Part shown: positions 19,876-28,663 of the stretch, piece after piece
Layout of the letters: every line of letters starts with the position of its first letter
Position numbering within the stretch: the stretch's first letter is position 1
Assembly: GCF_026626705.1 (NCBI RefSeq)
Contig: NZ_JAPNKC010000001.1
Coordinates: 13,021,001 to 13,085,000 of the forward strand
Length of the DNA stretch: 64,000 bases
Direction: 5' to 3'
Source of the DNA: Pyxidicoccus sp. MSG2
Lineage (GTDB): Bacteria; Myxococcota; Myxococcia; Myxococcales; Myxococcaceae
Notes under the pieces: model-generated
The model's database searches: none
Told to the model about the DNA's origin: nothing
Seen by the model: only the letters and a program-made list of their open reading frames with translations
Position numbers and translations under genes: made by a program

Positions 19876-21078
19876 CTACCCTCGCGCCGCCAGCACCCGG
19901 CCCAGCCGCGCCACGGCCTCTTCAATCTTCGCCGGCTCGCAGTTGCTGAAGTTCAGCCGCATGCAGTGCGCGGCGGACCGTCCGCCCGCCACGGAGAAGG
20001 CCTGCCCGGGCAGGTACGCCACCTTCTCCGTCTCCAGCGCGCGCGGCAGCAGCGCGGTGGTGTCCGCGCCCTCCGGCAGCTCCACCCAGACGAACATGCC
20101 GCTCGTGGGCTTCGTCCACGTCGCCCCCTTCGGCATGTGCGTCTCCAGTGCCTTCAAGAGCGCGTCGCGCCGCAGCCGGTACTCCTGGCGCAGCCGCGTC
20201 AGGTGCCCCTCCAGCTTCCCCGAGTCCAGGAACGACAGGACGATGCGCTGGGTGAAGGTCGCCGTGTCGATGTCGCTCGACTCCTTCACCGTGGCCAGCC
20301 GGAACACCATCGGCTCCGGCACCACCACCCAGCCCACGCGCAGGGCGGGCGCGAGAATCTTCGAGAACGAGCCCACGTAGAACACCCACTGGTCGTCCAT
20401 CGCGCGCAGCGGCGGCAGCACCGTGTCCTCGTACTGGAGGAAGCCGTACGCGTCGTCCTCGATGATGGGCATCCGGTAGTCGCGCGCCAGCTTCACCAGC
20501 CGCTCGCGCGCCTCCAGCGCCAGGCCCGTGCCCAGCGGGTTGTGCCCGTCGCTCATCGTGTAGAGGAACGCCGGCCGCTCGCCCGACTTCAGCATCGACT
20601 CCACCGCGTCCAGGTCGATGCCCGTGCGCGCGTCCCGGCGCACCGGCAGCCGCTTCGCCTGGTACGGCTCCAGCACCTGCTGGAACCCCGAGTACACCCG
20701 GTCCTCCAGCATCACCGACTGGCCCGGCTCCAGCATCAGCCGCACCAGGAGGTTCATCCCCTGCTGCGCGCCCGTGGTCAGGAACACCTGCTGCGGCGTG
20801 CAGCGCACGCCCCGCTTCGCCATCATCGCCACGACGTGCTCGCGCAGCGGCTGCAGCGTGGCCGAGTACTGCAGCGCCCCACCCTGCTCCGACAGGACGC
20901 GCACCGCCGCCTGCCCCATGCCTTCGGTGGGGAACAACTCCGCGGCCGGCAGGCCCAGCGCCAGGGAGAAGACGCCGGGCTTCGTAATATTCTGCAACAT
21001 GTCCTGCATGGCGGACGGCGCCAGCCGCCGCGCCCAGGACGCCAGGGGAAGCTCAGGGGTGTTCATCGACGACGACAT
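19876..21078 (-). CDS. PLP-dependent aminotransferase (class I/II, LysN/MocR-type)
   Basis: Cytosolic fold-type I aminotransferase of 400 residues. The PLP-binding lysine is in GSFSKILAPALRVGW; upstream motifs TTGAQQGMN, HNPLG and IIEDDAYGFLQY are in the expected places. It belongs to the branch with 2-aminoadipate/aromatic aminotransferases (COG1167-like, without the GntR domain), to which HpgT of hydroxyphenylglycine pathways also belongs as I recall. It lies 3 nt after the HPPD-family gene, with GGAGG at good spacing for ATG 21078. In that context it may convert tyrosine to 4-hydroxyphenylpyruvate for the partner enzyme, or transaminate an arylglyoxylate made downstream. The exact substrate is open. 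Confidence 0.9.
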   Translation of the reverse strand: MSSSMNTPELPLASWARRLAPSAMQDMLQNITKPGVFSLALGLPAAELFPTEGMGQAAVRVLSEQGGALQYSATLQPLREHVVAMMAKRGVRCTPQQVFLTTGAQQGMNLLVRLMLEPGQSVMLEDRVYSGFQQVLEPYQAKRLPVRRDARTGIDLDAVESMLKSGERPAFLYTMSDGHNPLGTGLALEARERLVKLARDYRMPIIEDDAYGFLQYEDTVLPPLRAMDDQWVFYVGSFSKILAPALRVGWVVVPEPMVFRLATVKESSDIDTATFTQRIVLSFLDSGKLEGHLTRLRQEYRLRRDALLKALETHMPKGATWTKPTSGMFVWVELPEGADTTALLPRALETEKVAYLPGQAFSVAGGRSAAHCMRLNFSNCEPAKIEEAVARLGRVLAARG

Positions 21079-21081
21079 GAT

Positions 21082-22149
21082 TCAAGGCCTCCGGGCCTGC
21101 TCGCGCTCCACCGCTTCGAACAACGCGCGGATGTTGGCACCGCCAAAACCGCGCGCGTCCTTGCGCTGGATGACTTCGAAGAAGAGGGTGCGCCGCGAGT
21201 GCATGGAGCGGGTGAATGCCTGCAACAGCAGCCCCCACGCATCACGGTCCACCAGGATGCCGTAGTCTCGCGTCCGGGCCACGTCCAGGTCCAGCCTCCC
21301 CAGCCGCTCCTCGAGCACCTCGTAGTAGCTCGGCGGAATATCCAGGAAATCCACTCCGCGTGAGCGCAGCGCCCGGATGGCCGCCTCGATGTCGTGGCTC
21401 AGCATGGCGAAGTGCTGCACGCCCGCGCCGCCGTGGCGCGCCAGGAAGTCGTCAATCTGCCCCGGCTTGCCGGCCCGCGCGGGCTCCATCATCGGGAAGC
21501 AGATGCGCCCGTTGTCGTTCTGCATCACCTTGGAGTTCATCCCGCTCTCCCCCGTCCGCACGTTCTCCTCGTGCGATTCGTGGAAGCCGAAGACGTCCCG
21601 GTAGAAGCGCACCATCGGCTCCAACTGCCCGGGCTCCAGGGCGATGGCCAGGTGGTCCAACGCCGTGAAGGGCTCGAACGAGGGCAGCGGGAAGCCCTCC
21701 GTCACCGGCTGGTACACCCCGGGCAGGAAGTCCTCAGGACCGCCCCGCGACTCGCGCTGGATGAAGGAGTGCACCACGTCCCCCATCGCCGCCACCGTCG
21801 CGCGCGTCACCCGCGCCGCGCCGTCGCCGTACACCTCGGGCCCGCTCACCGGCCGCGCCCCCAGGCGCACCGCGTCCCGGAAGGCCGCCTCCACGTCCGT
21901 CACGCGCAGGGCGATGTCCCGCACCGCGTCCCCATGGCGCCGCACGAAGTCCGCGGAAGGCCCCTCGCCCGAGGCCTCCGTCAGCACCAGCCGCAGGTGG
22001 CCCTGCTGCAAGAGCAGCGAGCGCCGTCCCTCGGGCCCCGCCTCCGCCCGGCCCACGACGTGGAAACCGAACGTGCCCACATAGAAGAGCGCCGCCGCCC
22101 CCGTGTCCTCCACCCACATTTCCACATGGTCAACTTCCCTGAAATACAT
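21082..22149 (-). CDS. HPPD-family dioxygenase, 4-hydroxymandelate synthase-like
   Basis: Non-haem Fe(II) alpha-keto acid dioxygenase of 355 residues. Iron ligands are visible at His166 (ALDHLAIA), His246 (VQHFAML) and Glu325 (FFEVIQ). The family contains 4-hydroxyphenylpyruvate dioxygenase (homogentisate) and 4-hydroxymandelate synthase. Against remembered sequences, several positions look like the synthase: the C-terminal run TRSMHSRRTLFFEVI (HPPD: TKPVxDRPT), ANIRALFEA rather than GNFKALFEA, and FPMMEP where HPPD has PLNEP/PINEP and HmaS has TLIEP. The retained Pro is HPPD-like, so the product is undecided. I start at ATG 22149 (GGGGGA upstream); ATG 22173 would add 8 residues. First gene of an operon with the aminotransferase. 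Confidence 0.85.
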   Translation of the reverse strand: MYFREVDHVEMWVEDTGAAALFYVGTFGFHVVGRAEAGPEGRRSLLLQQGHLRLVLTEASGEGPSADFVRRHGDAVRDIALRVTDVEAAFRDAVRLGARPVSGPEVYGDGAARVTRATVAAMGDVVHSFIQRESRGGPEDFLPGVYQPVTEGFPLPSFEPFTALDHLAIALEPGQLEPMVRFYRDVFGFHESHEENVRTGESGMNSKVMQNDNGRICFPMMEPARAGKPGQIDDFLARHGGAGVQHFAMLSHDIEAAIRALRSRGVDFLDIPPSYYEVLEERLGRLDLDVARTRDYGILVDRDAWGLLLQAFTRSMHSRRTLFFEVIQRKDARGFGGANIRALFEAVEREQARRP

Positions 22150-22269
22150 GCGTTCCCCCAAGCAGGGGGGCATGGTACTTCATTGAAAGATGAACATTCC
22201 AGATAGGGCGGACTAGCACGCAAGACCGCCCTCATGGGTAGCCTCGCGCTTTGGTGCCCGGCTGACGGC

Positions 22270-23058
22270 TCAGGGAGACGCGGGGGCCGTGAGGAAGTTG
22301 AAGCCTTCCTTGGCGATGTCGATGGGTATCCCGTGGGGCCCGTCGAACTCGCGGTAGTCCACCACGTAGTCCTCCTTCAGGAGCTGCTCGTTGATGTAGC
22401 GGCCCCCGAAGTCGATGGGCAGCACCGCGTCCTGGGTGCCGTGGGACATGAACACGGTGGGCTTCCCCCGGAGCTCGGAGGCGGCGACGAAGCCCGGCGA
22501 GAAGGCGGCGATGCGGCGGAAGAACCCACCGTTGGTGAGCCCGACGGACAGCGCGTAGCTGGCGCCGTCGGAGAAGCCGCAGATGGAGACGCGGGCCGGG
22601 TCCACGGAGTACTCGCGGAACACGCGGTCCAGCCCGCGACTGATGCGGGACAGGTCCACGTTGTAGTGGCCCCGCTCGATCATGTCCCACGTGAAGCCCA
22701 CCGACTTGGGCACCAGCACCAGCGTGCCGTTGGCCTTGGCTTCCTCGCGCATGATGCCCAGGATGGCCTCCGGCTTGCCGCCGGCCCCGTGCAGCAGCAC
22801 CACCAGCGGCGCGGGCGTGTCCGGCTGGTAGCTGTCCGGCACCAGCAACAGCCCGGCATCCGGGTTGTCCACGTCCATGGGCAGCTCCCCTCGAAGCGCC
22901 GAGGGCTCGGTGGGCGACGTCACCTGCTTGTCCATGCGCGCCGAGCCGAAGCGCGCCTCCGTCAGGTGACCCGGCTCGCTGCACCCCGCCATCGTCACCA
23001 GCAGCCCCAGGAGGACGCCTGCCGGCCCTCCCCGGAACGTCGCGCGTGCAGTCTTCAT
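22270..23058 (-). CDS. Alpha/beta-hydrolase lipoprotein (phospholipase/carboxylesterase type)
   Basis: A 262-residue lipoprotein hydrolase. The start is ATG 23058, opening a lipoprotein signal (MKTARATFRGGPAG, LLVTMAGC lipobox). Catalytic elements: HGAGG oxyanion loop, GFSDGAS nucleophile elbow, acid in SHGTQDAVLP and histidine in FDGPHGIP. The pattern is that of the phospholipase/carboxylesterase (LPQC/feruloyl-esterase-like) group acting on esters in the periplasm or on the cell surface. It is transcribed leftward 120 bp upstream of the HPPD-family gene and diverges from the CmlA-like gene. A link to the surrounding tailoring genes is unproven. Confidence 0.85.
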   Translation of the reverse strand: MKTARATFRGGPAGVLLGLLVTMAGCSEPGHLTEARFGSARMDKQVTSPTEPSALRGELPMDVDNPDAGLLLVPDSYQPDTPAPLVVLLHGAGGKPEAILGIMREEAKANGTLVLVPKSVGFTWDMIERGHYNVDLSRISRGLDRVFREYSVDPARVSICGFSDGASYALSVGLTNGGFFRRIAAFSPGFVAASELRGKPTVFMSHGTQDAVLPIDFGGRYINEQLLKEDYVVDYREFDGPHGIPIDIAKEGFNFLTAPASP

Positions 23059-23280
23059 CCGTGGCCAACCCCTTCTGTGTGTCCGCGTGTCGCATTCGGG
23101 AAACGCGGCAACCACCGGCGCCATATCGCCCGGAGGCCTTCACCGGCATGTCTGGGGGCACCTTCACCGCCCGTGTCACCCCGGGCCCCCACCCGTGCGT
23201 GTGGACGGAAATCCGTGTATCAACCGGGCTCCGCTGCTCGCAAGCCCCGCCGGAAAATCAAGCCTCGCCCGGAGACTGCA

Positions 23281-24870
23281 ATGCTGGACCGCCCGATGTA
23301 CCTGAAGCCGAACGTCGCCATCGAGCCGCTCTACAACCAGTGGTACACGTGGTGGTACCTGCTGTCCCCGGCGACGGCGCCGCTGTTCGTGACGAACCTG
23401 CACCTGAAGCTGATGCAGTCCTTCGTCGCCAACCCGGACGTCCACGTGGCGGCGCTGAAGAACCCCATGCTGATGGGCGGGCCCTTCATCAACCACCCGG
23501 CCTCGCGCGTGCCGCAGGTGAAGGAATTGCTGGAGCGCACCCAGCGCGAGCAGGCGCACATGCTGGCGTACACCAAGGCCATGGCGGAGCTGGAGCAGCT
23601 CATGGCGCCCAACAACGGTGGCTCGCTGGAGTCGCTCTACCCCAAGGTGCCGGACATCCTGCGCGGCTACGTGGAGCTCACGTACGACTTGAGCCACCGC
23701 GCCAGCGCCCGCGTCATCGAGCCGCTGCTGTATCGCAGCAGGTTCTACCAGGAGTCGTCGCAGAGCGTGACGCTCAACATGGTGGACGGCGACTGGCGCC
23801 CGTACATCTTCAGCACGCCGCGCCTGGAGGAGGACTCGCCCTTGTGGCTGAAGGTGCCCTTCAAGCACGAGGGCCTGGACGAGCTGTTCCGCATGCGCCA
23901 CACCGCCGGCTCTCCGGGCAAGGTGGCGGAGATGCTGGGCGTGTCCGCCAGCGCCGCGGGTGCCTTCGCCAACCTCTTCACGGAAGCCGAGCCGCGCCGC
24001 GCGGAGCGCTACGCGGGTGAGGGCGTGCGGGTGCGCTACTTCGGCCACGCCTGCGTGCTGCTGGAGACGAAGGACGTCAGCATCCTCACGGACCCCGTCA
24101 TCAGCTACGAGTTCCCCACGGAGCTGCCGCGCTTCACCCACTCGGACCTGCCCGAGAAAATCGACTACGTGGTCCTCACCCACGGCCACGCCGACCACCT
24201 GATGATGGAGACGCTGCTCCAGCTCCGGCACCGGGTGGGCACCATCATTGTCCCGCGCAACAACGGCAACTCGCTGGCGGACCCCTCCCTGCGGCTGATG
24301 CTGCACCACACCGGCTTCAAGAACGTGGTGGAGATCGACGACCTGCAGGAGATTCCCGTGCCGGGCGGCTCCATCACCGGCCTGCCCTTCATGGGCGAGC
24401 ACAGCGACCTGTCCATCCAGGCGAAGACGGCGCACCTCGTCCGGCTGGGCGGCAAGTCCCTGCTGATGGCGGCGGACTCCAACGCCATCGAGCCGCGCCT
24501 GTACCAGCACCTGCGCGACATCGTCGGCTCCATCGACGTGCTCTTCCTCGGCATGGAGTGCGAGGGCGGCCCGATGAGCTGGATGTACGGCCCGCTGCTG
24601 AGCAACCCGCTGCCCCGGAAGATGGACCAGGCCCGCCGGCTCAATGGCTCGGACAGCGCCCGCGCCACGGAAATCACCAACTACCTGGCCCCCAAGGAGG
24701 TCTACGTCTACGCGATGGGCCAGGAGCCGTGGCTGCGCCACGTGATGATCCTCGTGTACGACGACAAGGCCCCGCAGATCGTCGAGTCCAACAAGTTCCT
24801 CGAGCACTGCAAGACGAAGAGCATCCAGGCCGAGCGCCCCTACGTGAGGATGGAGCGCATCCTCAAGTAG
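23281..24870 (+). CDS. CmlA-type diiron beta-hydroxylase (MBL fold)
   Basis: A 529-residue protein with an N-terminal domain (1-245) and a C-terminal metallo-beta-lactamase fold. The metal motif is HGHADH (His301, His303, Asp305, His306), then Glu373 in GEHSDL, where ordinary MBL hydrolases carry His, then Asp399 (AADSN). The chloramphenicol beta-hydroxylase CmlA, as I remember it, uses His305, His307, Asp309, His310, Glu377 and Asp403: the same spacing with a constant offset of four, and nearly the same length. A last His ligand is probably His487 (WLRHVM), about 7 beyond the aligned position. CmlA-family enzymes hydroxylate the beta-carbon of amino acids held on an NRPS carrier protein. The start is ATG 23281 (CCCGGAG upstream); the frame runs far upstream without coding signs. 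Confidence 0.85.
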   Translation: MLDRPMYLKPNVAIEPLYNQWYTWWYLLSPATAPLFVTNLHLKLMQSFVANPDVHVAALKNPMLMGGPFINHPASRVPQVKELLERTQREQAHMLAYTKAMAELEQLMAPNNGGSLESLYPKVPDILRGYVELTYDLSHRASARVIEPLLYRSRFYQESSQSVTLNMVDGDWRPYIFSTPRLEEDSPLWLKVPFKHEGLDELFRMRHTAGSPGKVAEMLGVSASAAGAFANLFTEAEPRRAERYAGEGVRVRYFGHACVLLETKDVSILTDPVISYEFPTELPRFTHSDLPEKIDYVVLTHGHADHLMMETLLQLRHRVGTIIVPRNNGNSLADPSLRLMLHHTGFKNVVEIDDLQEIPVPGGSITGLPFMGEHSDLSIQAKTAHLVRLGGKSLLMAADSNAIEPRLYQHLRDIVGSIDVLFLGMECEGGPMSWMYGPLLSNPLPRKMDQARRLNGSDSARATEITNYLAPKEVYVYAMGQEPWLRHVMILVYDDKAPQIVESNKFLEHCKTKSIQAERPYVRMERILK

Positions 24871-24900
24871 GCCCGCGATTCGACCCCCTCCACGCTGGAC

Positions 24901-24921
24901 GCCTGAGACGACGTCTCAGGC
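24901..24921. terminator. Hairpin spanning the cysC stop
   Basis: GCCTGAGAC (24901-24909), GAC loop, GTCTCAGGC (24913-24921): 9-bp perfect stem containing the cysC stop codon (24916-24918). It lies between the convergent CmlA-like and cysC genes. There is no T-tract, so termination is only possible. Confidence 0.4.
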
Positions 24922-25473
24922 GGCCGCGGCGGAGGCCAGCAGGCCCTGGGCGCGCAGCATCTCCACCACGCGCTCCAGCCCCGCCTCCACGGACTCCGCA
25001 TCCGAGCGCACGGTGGCCTCGGGGGCCTCCGGCGCCTCGTACGGGTCCGACACGCCGGTGAAGTGCGGAATCTCCCCGGCGAGCGCCTTCTTGTAGAGGC
25101 CCTTCACGTCGCGGGCGATGAGCGCGTCCAGGCTGGCCTGGATGTAGACCTCGAGGAAGGGGATGCCCTTCGCCTCGGCCATGCGGCGCACCTCGTTCCG
25201 CGAGCCCCGGTAGGGAGAGATGGCGGCGACGATGACGCCCACGCCGTGCTTGGCGAGCAGCAGCGCCACGTTGCCGATGCGCCGCACGTTCTCCTCGCGG
25301 TCCTCGCGCGAGAAGCCCAGGCCGCGCGACAGCCAGGTGCGCACCTCGTCACCGTCCAACAGCTCCACCGGCCGCATCCCGTCCACTCGCGCCTGCAGCG
25401 CGCGGGACAGCGTGCTCTTGCCCGCGCCGGACATACCCGTCAGCCAGAGGATGAATCCCGTTGTCTGCCGCAT
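24916..25473 (-). CDS. cysC: Adenylylsulfate (APS) kinase
   Basis: Cytosolic kinase of 185 residues that phosphorylates APS to PAPS, the activated sulfate donor. Walker A GMSGAGKST near residue 14; LDGDEVRTWLSRGLGFSRED is the family hallmark, followed by FLEVYIQASLDALIARDVKG. Length is typical of stand-alone CysC. GAGGTG lies 8 nt before ATG 25473, so I prefer it to ATG 25479. Last gene of cysD-cysN-cysC, spaced by a few bases. PAPS serves either reductive assimilation or sulfotransferases; neither a PAPS reductase nor a sulfotransferase is in this window. Confidence 0.93.
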   Translation of the reverse strand: MRQTTGFILWLTGMSGAGKSTLSRALQARVDGMRPVELLDGDEVRTWLSRGLGFSREDREENVRRIGNVALLLAKHGVGVIVAAISPYRGSRNEVRRMAEAKGIPFLEVYIQASLDALIARDVKGLYKKALAGEIPHFTGVSDPYEAPEAPEATVRSDAESVEAGLERVVEMLRAQGLLASAAAA

Positions 25474-25484
25474 CGTCATTCACC

Positions 25485-26741
25485 TCAGACCGCGGGACCG
25501 TTGATCATCCCGGCACCCACCGTGGCGTTGGTCGCCTCGTCGATGAGGATGAAGCTGCCCGTGTAGCGGTTGCGCTGGTACTCGTCGAAGAACAGGGGGA
25601 CCGTGGTGCGCAGCGTCACCCGGCCAATCTCGTTCAGCTTCAGCTGCGGGCTGTCCGCATCCCGGTGGAGCGTATTCACATCCAGCCGGTAGTGCAGCTG
25701 GTTGATCTTCGCCCGCGCCAGGCGCGTGGTGTGCTTGATGGCCAGCCGCGCGCCGGGCTGCAGCGTCGTGGTCTCCGACAGCCAGCACACCATCGCGTCG
25801 ATGTCCTGGCCCGCCGTGGGCGGGTTGCCCGGGCGGCAGAGCATGTCGCCGCGGCTGATGTCCAGCTCCTCGGCCAGCGACACGTTGACGGACATGGGCG
25901 GGAAGGCCTCGGTGAGGCTCTTGCCGGCCAGGTCGATGTCACGGATGCGGGTGGTGAAGCCGGAGGGCATCACCATCACCTCGTCGCCCGGGCGCAGCAC
26001 GCCGCCCAGCACCTGCCCCGCGTAGGCGCGGTAGTCATGGTACTTCGCGGACATGGGGCGGATGACGCTCTGGACCGGGAAGCGCACGTGGATGAGGTTC
26101 CGGTCGGACGCGATGTGCACGTTCTCCAGGTGGTGCAGGAGCGTGGGGCCCTCGTACCAGGGCATCTTGTCCGAGCGCGACACCACGTTGTCCCCGCCCA
26201 GCGCGGAGATGGGGATGAACGAGAGGTCCTGCACGTCCAGCTTCATGGAGAACTGGCGGAACTCCTCGCGGATGCCGTCGAAGACAGCCTGGTCGAAGCC
26301 GACCAGGTCCATCTTGTTGATGCACAGCACCAGGTGCGGCACGCGCAGGAGCGACGCGATGAAGGCATGGCGGCGCGTCTGCTCCAGCACGCCCTTGCGC
26401 GCGTCCACGAGGATGAGCGCCAGGTCCGCCGTGGACGCGCCCGTCACCATGTTGCGCGTGTACTGCAGGTGTCCGGGCGTGTCCGCGATGATGAACTTGC
26501 GCTTCACCGTCGAGAAGTAGCGGTACGCCACGTCGATGGTGATGCCCTGCTCGCGCTCGGCCTTCAGGCCGTCGAGCAGGAGCGCCAGGTTGACGTACTC
26601 GTCGCCCCGGGCGCGGCTGGTGCGCTCCACGGCGGCCAGCTGGTCCTCAAGGATGGACTTGGTGTCGTAGAGCAGCCGGCCAATGAGGGTGCTCTTTCCG
26701 TCATCGACGGAGCCCGCGGTCGCGAAACGAAGCAGTTCCAC
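25485..26741 (-). CDS. cysN: Sulfate adenylyltransferase large subunit (GTPase)
   Basis: Regulatory GTPase subunit of ATP sulfurylase, 418 residues. G-protein motifs: GSVDDGKSTLIGR (G1), DTPGH (G3) and NKMD (G4), then EF-Tu-like beta-barrel domains. It uses GTP hydrolysis to drive formation of APS from ATP and sulfate by CysD. It lacks the fused APS kinase seen in NodQ-type proteins, and a separate cysC follows. The start is GTG 26741, overlapping the cysD stop by one base (TAGTG), so translation is coupled. Confidence 0.95.
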   Translation of the reverse strand: MELLRFATAGSVDDGKSTLIGRLLYDTKSILEDQLAAVERTSRARGDEYVNLALLLDGLKAEREQGITIDVAYRYFSTVKRKFIIADTPGHLQYTRNMVTGASTADLALILVDARKGVLEQTRRHAFIASLLRVPHLVLCINKMDLVGFDQAVFDGIREEFRQFSMKLDVQDLSFIPISALGGDNVVSRSDKMPWYEGPTLLHHLENVHIASDRNLIHVRFPVQSVIRPMSAKYHDYRAYAGQVLGGVLRPGDEVMVMPSGFTTRIRDIDLAGKSLTEAFPPMSVNVSLAEELDISRGDMLCRPGNPPTAGQDIDAMVCWLSETTTLQPGARLAIKHTTRLARAKINQLHYRLDVNTLHRDADSPQLKLNEIGRVTLRTTVPLFFDEYQRNRYTGSFILIDEATNATVGAGMINGPAV

Positions 26742-27646
26742 TAGAAATAACCCTCACGCTTGCGGTCTTCCATCGCCGTCTCGCTGAACTTGTCGTCGGC
26801 GCGGCTGGCGCCGCGCTCGGTGACGCGCGAGGCGCGAATCTCGTTGACGACCTGCTCCACGGTGGTGGCCGAGGACTCGACGCACGCGGTGCAGGTCATG
26901 TCGCCCACGGTGCGGAAGCGCACCTCGGCGGTGATGACTTCCTCGCCGGGCAGCATCTGGAGGAAGGGCGACCAGGCCATCAGCATGCCGTCGCGGCGGA
27001 ACACCTCGCGCCGGTGGCTGTAGTAGATGGACGGCAGCGCCACCTTCTCCTGGTCGATGTACTGCCAGATGTCCAGCTCGGTCCAGTTGGACAGGGGGAA
27101 CACGCGCAGGTGCTCACCCCGGCGGTGACGCGCGTTGTAGAGGCCCCACAATTCCGGGCGCTGGTTCTTCGGGTCCCACTGCCCGAACTCGTCGCGGAAC
27201 GAGAAGACGCGCTCCTTCGCGCGGGCCTTCTCCTCGTCGCGCCGGGCGCCGCCGAACACGGCGTTGAACTGGTGCTTCTCAATCGCCTCCAGCAGCGGCA
27301 CCGTCTGCGCGCGGTTGCGCGAGGCGCGAGGCCCCTTCTCCTCCGCCACGCGGCCACCATCGATGGCCTCCTGCACCGACGCGACGATGAGCCGCGCCCC
27401 CAGCTCCGCCACGCGTGCGTCGCGGTACTGGAGGACCTCCGGGAAGTTGTGCCCGGTGTCCACGTGCATCAGCGGGAAGGGCAGTGGCGCCGGCGCGAAC
27501 GCCTTCACCGCCAGGTGCAACATCACCGCCGAGTCCTTCCCTCCGGAGAACAGCAGGACGGGCCGATCCAGCTCGGCCGCCACCTCACGGATGATGAAGA
27601 TGGACTCGGCTTCCAGGGCCTCGAGATGTGACAGCTCGTAACTCAC
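26741..27646 (-). CDS. cysD: Sulfate adenylyltransferase small subunit
   Basis: Catalytic subunit of ATP sulfurylase, 301 residues, the normal length. PP-loop motif SGGKDSAVM near residue 34; conserved DTGHNFPE, SRNRAQTVPLLEA and FPLSNWTELDIWQYI. It adenylates sulfate to APS together with CysN. I chose GTG 27646 (SYELSHLEALE follows) because CysD proteins begin here, although the frame extends to 27715. First gene of the three-gene sulfate activation operon. Confidence 0.95.
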   Translation of the reverse strand: MSYELSHLEALEAESIFIIREVAAELDRPVLLFSGGKDSAVMLHLAVKAFAPAPLPFPLMHVDTGHNFPEVLQYRDARVAELGARLIVASVQEAIDGGRVAEEKGPRASRNRAQTVPLLEAIEKHQFNAVFGGARRDEEKARAKERVFSFRDEFGQWDPKNQRPELWGLYNARHRRGEHLRVFPLSNWTELDIWQYIDQEKVALPSIYYSHRREVFRRDGMLMAWSPFLQMLPGEEVITAEVRFRTVGDMTCTACVESSATTVEQVVNEIRASRVTERGASRADDKFSETAMEDRKREGYF

Positions 27647-27814
27647 GGGGCGGCAAACTAGCACAGCTCTCCGGCAGCCCTGCCAGCCCCCAATATCCGG
27701 CGACACTTGATACATCGGGTGAGCCGCGTCCAGGCCGCGACTCCGCAGGTGGGTCTCAGCAGTCCCGGGCTCACGGGCAGTGTGGGTTTGGGGCAGACTG
27801 CTCCCGAGGTGGCC

Positions 27815-28627
27815 ATGGACGCCGAGTCATTGCCGCACCCGGAGCCCCGCCTGCTGGCGTGGCGCATCGAGCAGGCGCAGGCGGAGCAGGTGGACCAGAC
27901 GCCCCTGCCCGGGCGCGTGGGGCAGCCCTCACTGCACGTGGCGGGTGGGCGGGCCATCTACACCGGCCCCCGGGCGCTGTTCTCGGTGGCGCTGGGGGTG
28001 GGGCTGGGCGGCGCGGTGAGCGAGGAGGACATGGACCGGATGGAGGCGCTGCTCGGCCAGGGCGGCGGCGCGGTCCGCATCGAGCTGAACCCGTTCTGCG
28101 ACCCGTCGCTGGGACGGTCGCTGGCGCGGCGCCGGTACGTCGTGGAGTCCTTCCAGCTCGTGTGGTGGCGCCGTCCGGGGGACGTGCCTCCGCCGCCTCC
28201 GGGCGTCACGGTGCGCCCCATGAGCGTGGGCGAGGAGCGCACGTGGGCGGGGCTCTTCTTCCACGCGTACGCGGGGCGCCCCGCGGCGGCGGAGGTGGAG
28301 CTGCTGGGCGGCCTCAACCTGACGCGCACGCCCTGCAACACCTGTTTCCTGGCGTGTGTCGATGGGGAACCCCGGGGCGTGGGCGTGGTGTCCGCGACGG
28401 GCGGCGTGGCGCTGCTGTCGGGGGATGGTGTCCCCCTGCCCTACCGGGGGCGGGGGCTCCAATTGGCGCTCATCCACGCACGGCTGGAGTGGGCGGCCGA
28501 GCGCGGCTGCGACGTGGCCACCGCGTCGACGGAGCCCGCCACGGCGTCACAGCGCAGCTACGAGAAGGCGGGGTTCCGCTGTGCGTACCCGAAGCTCATC
28601 ATGGTGAGGCCCGCCCCGGGGACTTGA
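27815..28627 (+). CDS. GNAT-family N-acetyltransferase
   Basis: Probable acyl-CoA-dependent N-acyltransferase of 270 residues. The C-terminal half has the GNAT pattern: the acyl-CoA loop region PYRGRGLQLALIHARL near residue 209, then the strand-helix ATASTEPATASQRSYEKAGF typical of the family end. The N-terminal 130 residues (LNPFCDPSLGRSLARRRYVV) look like a degenerate second GNAT-type domain. The start is ATG 27815 with GAGGTGG immediately upstream; the open frame begins earlier. It lies 36 bp before the type II thioesterase in the same direction, perhaps as one unit. The substrate is unknown. Confidence 0.83.
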   Translation: MDAESLPHPEPRLLAWRIEQAQAEQVDQTPLPGRVGQPSLHVAGGRAIYTGPRALFSVALGVGLGGAVSEEDMDRMEALLGQGGGAVRIELNPFCDPSLGRSLARRRYVVESFQLVWWRRPGDVPPPPPGVTVRPMSVGEERTWAGLFFHAYAGRPAAAEVELLGGLNLTRTPCNTCFLACVDGEPRGVGVVSATGGVALLSGDGVPLPYRGRGLQLALIHARLEWAAERGCDVATASTEPATASQRSYEKAGFRCAYPKLIMVRPAPGT

Positions 28628-28663
28628 CCCGTTTTCCATGCCCGTGCGACAGAGCCTCAAGCC

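Noticed and set aside
22234..23280. Rightward open frame extending 349 codons upstream of the CmlA-like start
   Set aside because: It is antisense to the lipoprotein hydrolase gene and has no family features. ATG 23281 has a proper ribosome site and matches CmlA length.
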